The notes beneath the pieces were generated by a model. The model was not told the DNA's origin. It saw nothing but the letters and a program-made list of their open reading frames with translations, and did not search any database. Shown one piece after another: positions 53,030 to 57,817 of a DNA stretch of 57,817 nt. The position numbers and the translations under genes were made by a program. Numbering within the stretch: the first letter of the stretch is position 1; every line of letters begins with the position of its first letter. The stretch is from an uncultured Bacteroidota bacterium (GTDB lineage: Bacteria; Bacteroidota; Rhodothermia; Balneolales; Balneolaceae): NCBI GenBank assembly GCA_913057895.1, contig CAJXOH010000009.1:1-57817 (forward strand). The letters run 5' to 3'.

Positions 53030-54238
53030 ATGTCCTACGATCAAGACTCAACACAAGTTTCAACAATTTCTGATAGTTCGGGCGTTTCCGCTGGACTCTC
53101 TGAATCGCTCCAAAATCCAATAGAATCCACGCTATCGGTTGCAGTGGTCCAGGTAGTTGATACGCTACCATCCGTCTTTAGGAATGAACTCTTTGGGTTT
53201 GAGCTTTGGCAATATGCGGCACTCATTGTCTGGGTTGCCATTGCTGCGACATTATCCTGGCTGTTTGAGACACTAGTAAGTCGCTACCTTAGACCCTTTT
53301 TAAAGAGATTTGCCCATGGAACAGCCGAGTCGTTTGTAGGATCGATGGCCAAGCCGATTCGTTGGTGGTTACTATTTGTGATTCTAAGTCTTACAAGCTC
53401 CTTGCTCCAGCTTCAACCTGAGATTGGCGACGGCCTTTCACGGGTACTTACCGTATTTGCTTCTATTGCAACGATTGTGTTGGTCTACCGACTCACAGAG
53501 TTTGTTGCCGAACGGGCGCTAGAGTACACCGCAAAAACGGAGAGTTCCTTTGATGATCAACTCGTGCCACTCATTCGTAATTCGATTCAAGTGGTCGTCA
53601 TTGTGGTTGGGGTCCTGTTCATCTTGCAGAATAATGGCGTCAACGTTACTAGCCTTATAGCTGGTCTTGGTTTAGGAGGTCTTGCCTTTGCATTAGCCGC
53701 ACAAAATACATTGGCAAATTTCTTTGGTTCCATCACACTTTTCTTAGATCGCCCTTTCCAAGTAGGGGATGTGATTTCAGCGGGGGGAATTGATGGCACG
53801 GTAGAAGAAGTGGGGTTTCGCTCTACACGCCTCAGAACCTTTTACAATTCACAAGTCACGATGTCGAATGCCAAGCTTGCAGACTTGGATATTGACAATT
53901 TAGGACGTCGACAAGTGCGACGTTTCCGCACGAATATTGGTCTTACGTATGATACTCCGACTGATAAAATCCAAGCTTTTGTAGAAGGAGTACGAAAGGT
54001 TGTCGAGGACACTCCGGAGATTTGGAATGATTCCCATGAGGTTCATTTCAATAATATGGGAGCCTACAGCCTCGATATATTGGTCAATATCTTCTTTGAT
54101 GTAACGACCTGGACAGAAGAGCTTACTGCAAGGCATACATTCCTGATGAATGTGATGAAACTTGGCGAGGAGCTTGGTGTAGAGTTTGCATTCCCAACGC
54201 AAACGCTTCATGTGGAGAGTCTCCCCACGAAACCATAA
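53030..54238 (+). CDS. MscS-type mechanosensitive channel
   Basis: 402 residues. A hydrophilic Ser-rich N terminus (1-55), four membrane segments and the pore helix region GLGLGGLAFALAAQNTLANFFGS, followed by FLDRPFQVGDVI and EEVGFRSTRLRTF of the beta domain. The cytoplasmic vestibule ends with EFAFPTQTLH. It releases solutes during hypo-osmotic shock from the inner membrane. Converges with the FucP-type transporter across nine bases. Confidence 0.95.
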   Translation: MSYDQDSTQVSTISDSSGVSAGLSESLQNPIESTLSVAVVQVVDTLPSVFRNELFGFELWQYAALIVWVAIAATLSWLFETLVSRYLRPFLKRFAHGTAESFVGSMAKPIRWWLLFVILSLTSSLLQLQPEIGDGLSRVLTVFASIATIVLVYRLTEFVAERALEYTAKTESSFDDQLVPLIRNSIQVVVIVVGVLFILQNNGVNVTSLIAGLGLGGLAFALAAQNTLANFFGSITLFLDRPFQVGDVISAGGIDGTVEEVGFRSTRLRTFYNSQVTMSNAKLADLDIDNLGRRQVRRFRTNIGLTYDTPTDKIQAFVEGVRKVVEDTPEIWNDSHEVHFNNMGAYSLDILVNIFFDVTTWTEELTARHTFLMNVMKLGEELGVEFAFPTQTLHVESLPTKP

Positions 54239-54247
54239 GGTCTTTTT

Positions 54248-55606
54248 TTACGCGCCAGGAGTGGATTGAACCGTGGACCCCTTCGCTCCATACCAAGCGA
54301 TATAAAGATAACACAGCGCTGGAACGACGAACGCAACGGCTAATCCCCCAGATATATCCGCAACCCACCCATACAACGGCGGAATAAGTGCACCGCCTAC
54401 AATTGCTGTACATAGGATTCCAGAGCCCTGCGCAGTACGATTCCCAAGTTTTGCAATGCCGAGAGAGAAAATGGTAGGGAACATTATGGAATTAAAAAGA
54501 CCGATACTCAGGACTGTCCACATTGAAACAATGCCAGAGGTTACAATGGTGAGCCCTAAAAGTGCCACATTCACAAGGGCATAGATTGCTAGCAGAGTGC
54601 CTGGACGGATAATCAATTGCAATGCAGACCCAATAAATCGTCCAACCATTGCTCCACCCCAATAAAACACTACAAATGTTCCTGCGAGCCTAGCTGCTGG
54701 GATGGATGATGGATCAGATCCCGACAAGGTTCCTGCAATCGAGCCCATCCATCCATTCGCATCCACAATCGCTTGTACATCAAGTTCCAAGAAGTAGTTC
54801 ACCAAATAGCTTCCAATCGATACCTCTGCCCCAACATAGACAAAGATCGCAAGTGCACCGAAAAGGACATGTGGCGTTCGAAACGTATCCATATACCCTG
54901 CCATTGCTTCTTGGCCATCATCAAGAATACGTGGCAATTTGAAAAGAGCAAATACTCCCGCAAGCACGGCTAGAACCCCTGCAATGACGGTAAAGGGTTG
55001 TCGTACCGCCATAGCTTCTGCCTCAACATAGGCCTGCTTTGCAGCCTCCGTCATCGCCGCTACTTCTTCTGGAGACGCAACGACATCACCAAGTAAGTAC
55101 GCTGCCCCGATGAGGGGTGCAATCGTTGTTCCTAATGAGTTGAATGCCTGGCTAAGGTTCAACCTTGACGAGGCCGATTCCTCTGGCCCCAGTGTGTTCA
55201 CATAGGGATTTGCTGCTACTTGCAAAAGGGTAATTCCAGCCGCAAGTACAAACATGGCCAATAGAAATATGGGGAACAGTCGTAAACTCGCCGCAGGGAT
55301 AAACAACAAGCAACCTGCAGCCATTGTGAGTAATCCAACCACAACGCCCCGCTTATATCCAATTCGGGAAATTAACCCCCCTCCTGGGATAGAAAACACA
55401 AAATACGCTGTAAAAAAGGAGAATTGTATGAGGCCAGCTTGGAAATAGGTTAACTCAAATATCTCCTTGAGCCTGGGGATGAGAGCATCAACCAAAACAG
55501 TAATGAACCCCCACATGAAGAACAGGGAGGTAACAACAATTAATGCTATAGGGTAGGATTTACCCGGTGAATTAACAGGGTAGGATTTACCCGACTGGTT
55601 GCTCAC
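54248..55606 (-). CDS. FucP/GluP-type sugar:proton symporter
   Basis: 452 residues from a GTG at 55606. Twelve hydrophobic segments of the FHS family: FFMWGFITVLVDALIPRLKEIFELTYFQAGLIQFSFF is the characteristic N-terminal signature, and LQVAANPYVNTLGP is typical of fucose and glucose/galactose permeases. The first 20 residues contain a duplication (GKSYP twice) made by a 16-bp direct repeat with a 27-bp period. The start lies 20 bases inside the bacilliredoxin gene, so the two are translationally coupled. The sugar is not identifiable. Confidence 0.92.
   Translation of the reverse strand: MSNQSGKSYPVNSPGKSYPIALIVVTSLFFMWGFITVLVDALIPRLKEIFELTYFQAGLIQFSFFTAYFVFSIPGGGLISRIGYKRGVVVGLLTMAAGCLLFIPAASLRLFPIFLLAMFVLAAGITLLQVAANPYVNTLGPEESASSRLNLSQAFNSLGTTIAPLIGAAYLLGDVVASPEEVAAMTEAAKQAYVEAEAMAVRQPFTVIAGVLAVLAGVFALFKLPRILDDGQEAMAGYMDTFRTPHVLFGALAIFVYVGAEVSIGSYLVNYFLELDVQAIVDANGWMGSIAGTLSGSDPSSIPAARLAGTFVVFYWGGAMVGRFIGSALQLIIRPGTLLAIYALVNVALLGLTIVTSGIVSMWTVLSIGLFNSIMFPTIFSLGIAKLGNRTAQGSGILCTAIVGGALIPPLYGWVADISGGLAVAFVVPALCYLYIAWYGAKGSTVQSTPGA
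55551..55593. repeat. Tandem repeat at the transporter start
   Basis: GGGTAGGATTTACCCG occurs exactly at 55551-55566 and 55578-55593, 27 bases apart. Each copy is itself nearly palindromic (GGGTA/TACCC). It encodes the repeated GKSYP of the transporter N terminus, and the second copy contains the bacilliredoxin stop codon at 55587-55589. Confidence 0.85.
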
Positions 55607-56036
55607 TTTTTAAGCCCTCAAAGACCATTTTTAGATCCTCGGCAACTTGCTCTGCCGTACGACCTTCAATTCTGTGACGTGGAATCATCGCCTTAATTTC
55701 ACCATCCACAAAGTAGGCAAATGCAGGAGATGAGGGCGGGTAATCCGCAAACTTGGCTCGCGCGTGAGCAGTGGCTTCCTTGTCTTGCCCCGCAAAAACA
55801 CTATACATTCTATCTGGGTGTGTTTCACTGTTTTCAAGGGCAATTTTCAATCCAGGACGTGCATTTCCAGCAGCACAGCCACATACACTGTTAATCACTA
55901 GTAACGTGGTACCATTTTTAGCCTCATTAAAAGCTGCGTCGACCTCTTCAGGCGTTGTGCATTCCTTTACACCTTGAGTTGTTAACTCTTCTCTCATCCA
56001 CGAAGCATCAGGGCCCATGCCAAAACCAAACTGCAT
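55587..56036 (-). CDS. BrxA/BrxB-family bacilliredoxin
   Basis: 149 residues, a single thioredoxin-like fold with the family CGC active site (NSVCGCAAGNARPG) and SVFAGQDKEATAHAR, FADYPPSSPAFAYFVDG. In Firmicutes such proteins remove bacillithiol from proteins; Bacteroidota relatives also make bacillithiol, so that role is plausible here. It is followed by the overlapping transporter gene, and sodA and trxB elsewhere in the window fit a thiol/oxidative stress theme. Confidence 0.92.
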   Translation of the reverse strand: MQFGFGMGPDASWMREELTTQGVKECTTPEEVDAAFNEAKNGTTLLVINSVCGCAAGNARPGLKIALENSETHPDRMYSVFAGQDKEATAHARAKFADYPPSSPAFAYFVDGEIKAMIPRHRIEGRTAEQVAEDLKMVFEGLKSEQPVG

Positions 56037-56108
56037 ACTCTATCACAAAAATTTTTGGGTTAACGTCTAACAATATGAAAACTACTCAAAATTGAAGATT
56101 TTGTCCTT

Positions 56109-56990
56109 ATGAAACCACTCAGTCTTTTTTCAACGTTCATACTCGCCCTACTAACGATCAGTATGATGGGTTGCTCTGGTAGCAAAAACACAACTACACT
56201 CTCGAGTATGGACGCAACCTTATCTTTGGATGGCGAGCCTACCGAATGGGACCTCGAATCGACTCGACTGCTAATGGATGATCGCTTCCACATCTATGCG
56301 TCCAAGAACTCAGCAGGTGATGTGCTTTATGTCTATATCAATGTGGCTAGTCCATTTCTTCAAGAAGCAGTCAAACGGTCTGGATTAACACTTTATCTGA
56401 GCTCAGACAAGGATAATCCTGAGGCGCGTGGTGTGACCTACCCATCCGGCACATTCAATTTACTACGTGATAATCCTGGGTTCTATGATGACTTTTTACG
56501 TGATAGAGAGTGGCTTGGCAAGAAAGAGAATATCGATAATCTACAAGCTAGCGAACCGAGGATCTATGAAACTGCGACGTTGAAGGAGAAGTACGATAAA
56601 AAATCAACACAAGACGCCGCGAATGTACCTCTATCGATGGTGCAATCAGAAGGGACCGTCATTGGCTTGGATACCGTACAAACTGGATTATCGCTGGAGT
56701 GGATGATTCCACTTGATCAAACAGCCCCTTTTCAAGTATCCTCAGGAGAATTAATTATGGGTATCGCCATTGAGCCTCCGATGTTTGTATTTCGATCAGA
56801 CGAGGACATTACTCAGCCGTCCTCCAGAGTCGGACAAGGGTATGGAGGGTATGGATATGGAGGCTATGGCTACGGTGGATACGGCCAAGGACGATATGGT
56901 CGGCGCCCTCAAAGAAGAGCACCTTCAGACCAAGGGCATGCCGTGCGACGTTCGCTTGGAGAAACCGAAGTATGGTTTACCCTTAAGTAA
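56109..56990 (+). CDS. Lipoprotein with Gly-Tyr-rich tail, unknown function
   Basis: 293 residues with a lipoprotein signal peptide and lipobox MMGC. The body (30-230) begins SLDGEPTEWDLESTRLL, resembling the start of carbohydrate-binding CBM9-like domains, and contains YVYINV and a WMIPLDQ stretch, also CBM9-like. After residue 240 comes a low-complexity tail of five GYGG-type units followed by a basic stretch (RRPQRRAP). Codons in the tail vary, so it is selected as protein. No known function; a surface or cell-wall adhesive role is only a guess. Confidence 0.75.
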   Translation: MKPLSLFSTFILALLTISMMGCSGSKNTTTLSSMDATLSLDGEPTEWDLESTRLLMDDRFHIYASKNSAGDVLYVYINVASPFLQEAVKRSGLTLYLSSDKDNPEARGVTYPSGTFNLLRDNPGFYDDFLRDREWLGKKENIDNLQASEPRIYETATLKEKYDKKSTQDAANVPLSMVQSEGTVIGLDTVQTGLSLEWMIPLDQTAPFQVSSGELIMGIAIEPPMFVFRSDEDITQPSSRVGQGYGGYGYGGYGYGGYGQGRYGRRPQRRAPSDQGHAVRRSLGETEVWFTLK

Positions 56991-56993
56991 GTC

Positions 56994-57025
56994 ATCAAAG
57001 CCTACCATTCGATGTAGGCCTTGAT
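56994..57025. terminator. Hairpin between convergent genes, possible bidirectional terminator
   Basis: ATCAAAGCCTAC (56994-57005) pairs with GTAGGCCTTGAT (57014-57025) over 11 of 12 positions with an 8-nt loop. It lies between the lipoprotein stop and the sodA stop. T-runs on either side are short, so termination strength is uncertain. Confidence 0.5.
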
Positions 57026-57058
57026 CCTTTCGACTAAATAGAAGTCGCTACCTAGTAC

Positions 57059-57667
57059 CTACTGGGCTGCGTCAAAGTACGCCTGTACTTGCTCCCAATT
57101 CACCACATTCCAGAACGCCTGTATGTAGTCAGGACGTCTATTTTGATAATGTAAATAGTAGGCATGCTCCCAAACATCCAGCCCTAGAATAGGTGTATGT
57201 CCATCCATGATAGGGCTATCCTGGTTAGCTGTGGATGTCACATGAAGCGCTCCCTGTCCATCAACGACAAGCCAGGCCCATCCAGAACCAAATCGTGTTG
57301 CCGCAGCATTAGCAAATGCTTCTTTGAAGGCATCAAATGAACCGAACGTAGCATCTATTGCTTCAGCCAGTGTGCCTGATGGTGATCCTGAACCGTTAGG
57401 GGTTAGAATTGTCCAGAAAAGATTATGGTTGGCATAGCCGCCACCATTGTTTATGACACCTTGGCGAATGGATGCATCTATCGAGTCCAGGTTTTGAAGA
57501 ACCTCTTCAATAGGCTTATCTGCCAATGCATGCCCTTCTAAAGCTGCGCTAACTTTGGCTGCATACCCTGCATGATGCTTCGAATGATGAATTTCCATGG
57601 TTTTCGCATCAAAATGAGGCTCTAGGGCATCGTAGGCATAGGGTAAATCAGGAAGTGTAAAGGCCAT
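57059..57667 (-). CDS. sodA: Superoxide dismutase, Mn/Fe family (Mn-like)
   Basis: 202 residues. Metal ligands are His27 (MEIHHSKHH), His81 (YANHNLFW), and Asp and His in [25 protein letters not shown] before YANH and the Gln in [10 protein letters not shown] favour the manganese form. It converts superoxide to peroxide and oxygen in the cytoplasm; no signal peptide is seen. Confidence 0.96.
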   Translation of the reverse strand: MAFTLPDLPYAYDALEPHFDAKTMEIHHSKHHAGYAAKVSAALEGHALADKPIEEVLQNLDSIDASIRQGVINNGGGYANHNLFWTILTPNGSGSPSGTLAEAIDATFGSFDAFKEAFANAAATRFGSGWAWLVVDGQGALHVTSTANQDSPIMDGHTPILGLDVWEHAYYLHYQNRRPDYIQAFWNVVNWEQVQAYFDAAQ

Positions 57668-57778
57668 AACTGATATGTTGAATGTTGATTTTTAAAACGT
57701 GTTGTAAGGTAAAAAACGAGTGTCAAGTTGTCCACGTTCCCTTATCTTTTTCTTTACCTAACTCTTTAAAAGAATATC

Positions 57779-57817
57779 ATGCCAGCAAATACCAAAGACG
57801 TTGATCTACTCATTCTA
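57779..57817 (+). CDS. Possible gene start, truncated at window edge
   Basis: An ATG at 57779 opens 13 codons to the right edge (begins MPANTKDVDLLIL). It lies 111 bases after the start of the divergent sodA. No family can be assigned from so few residues, and no ribosome-binding site was seen. Confidence 0.4.
   Translation, partial: MPANTKDVDLLIL

Noticed and set aside
56820..56900. GGATATGGAGGC-like DNA repeats as a minisatellite
   Set aside because: Units differ at codon third positions while keeping Gly-Tyr, so the repeat is best explained as protein low complexity.
1..57817. Insertion sequences, prophage, CRISPR arrays, rRNA
   Set aside because: No transposase, integrase, regularly spaced repeats, cas genes or rRNA sequence was recognised anywhere.

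Overview
The window is a densely packed chromosomal segment (about 49 protein genes and one tRNA in 57.8 kb) from a Gram-negative bacterium. No mobile elements, CRISPR arrays or rRNA were seen. Several traits point to the FCB group, most likely a Rhodothermota/Balneolota-type relative of the Bacteroidota. These are a PorZ-like protein of the type IX secretion system (two beta-propellers plus a FlgD/CTD-like tail), a MutS starting in the Bacteroidota style, a UvrA and a Tgt lacking zinc cysteines as Bacteroidota homologues often do, several lipoproteins, and a general lack of Shine-Dalgarno sequences. SecD and SecF are separate genes rather than the fused SecDF common in classical Bacteroidetes. 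The lineage call is inference from gene content.

Layout. 1-9 kb: end of an M29 aminopeptidase, a degenerate metallophosphoesterase lipoprotein, then a protein-quality block on the minus strand (clpB, an exported S1/P1 nuclease, an HtrA protease, an Hsp20) and a class II DAHP synthase. 9-25 kb: uvrA, secD-secF, a STAS protein, purA, tRNA-Gly(GCC), an orphan 546-residue lipoprotein, purF-yihA-serA, and on the minus strand an M20D amidohydrolase, a PfkB kinase and rdgB. 25-35.7 kb: an iron-type alcohol dehydrogenase overlapping mnmD, a compact mutS-gntR-SF1B helicase cluster divergent from mpg, a YceI protein, a DUF6580-like membrane protein and an SDR enzyme. 35.7-43.4 kb: comM, trxB divergent from the three-gene proton-translocating transhydrogenase (pntAA-pntAB-pntB), an MFS transporter divergent from nth. 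43.4-50.9 kb: a surface-polysaccharide and T9SS neighbourhood (DPM1-like transferase, polyprenyl-phosphate sugar transferase, GT2 glycosyltransferase, porZ) interleaved with queuosine genes (tgt and a YhhQ-type precursor transporter). 50.9-57.8 kb: hflK-hflC, an MscS channel, a FucP-type sugar transporter overlapping a bacilliredoxin, a lipoprotein with a Gly-Tyr tail, a Mn-type superoxide dismutase and the first codons of another gene.

How the genes work together. Three themes recur. Envelope and protein quality control: clpB, Hsp20, HtrA, HflKC, SecDF, MscS. Genome maintenance: uvrA, mutS, mpg, nth, the SF1B helicase, and rdgB for nucleotide-pool cleaning. NADPH and redox balance: transhydrogenase, TrxB, bacilliredoxin, SOD, alcohol dehydrogenase. 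The signals most worth following are a TGTCAG/CTGACA palindrome at similar distances upstream of both heat-shock genes, the overlapping mutS-gntR-helicase cluster, and changes in normally conserved metal-binding residues of the metallophosphoesterase, Nth and Tgt.
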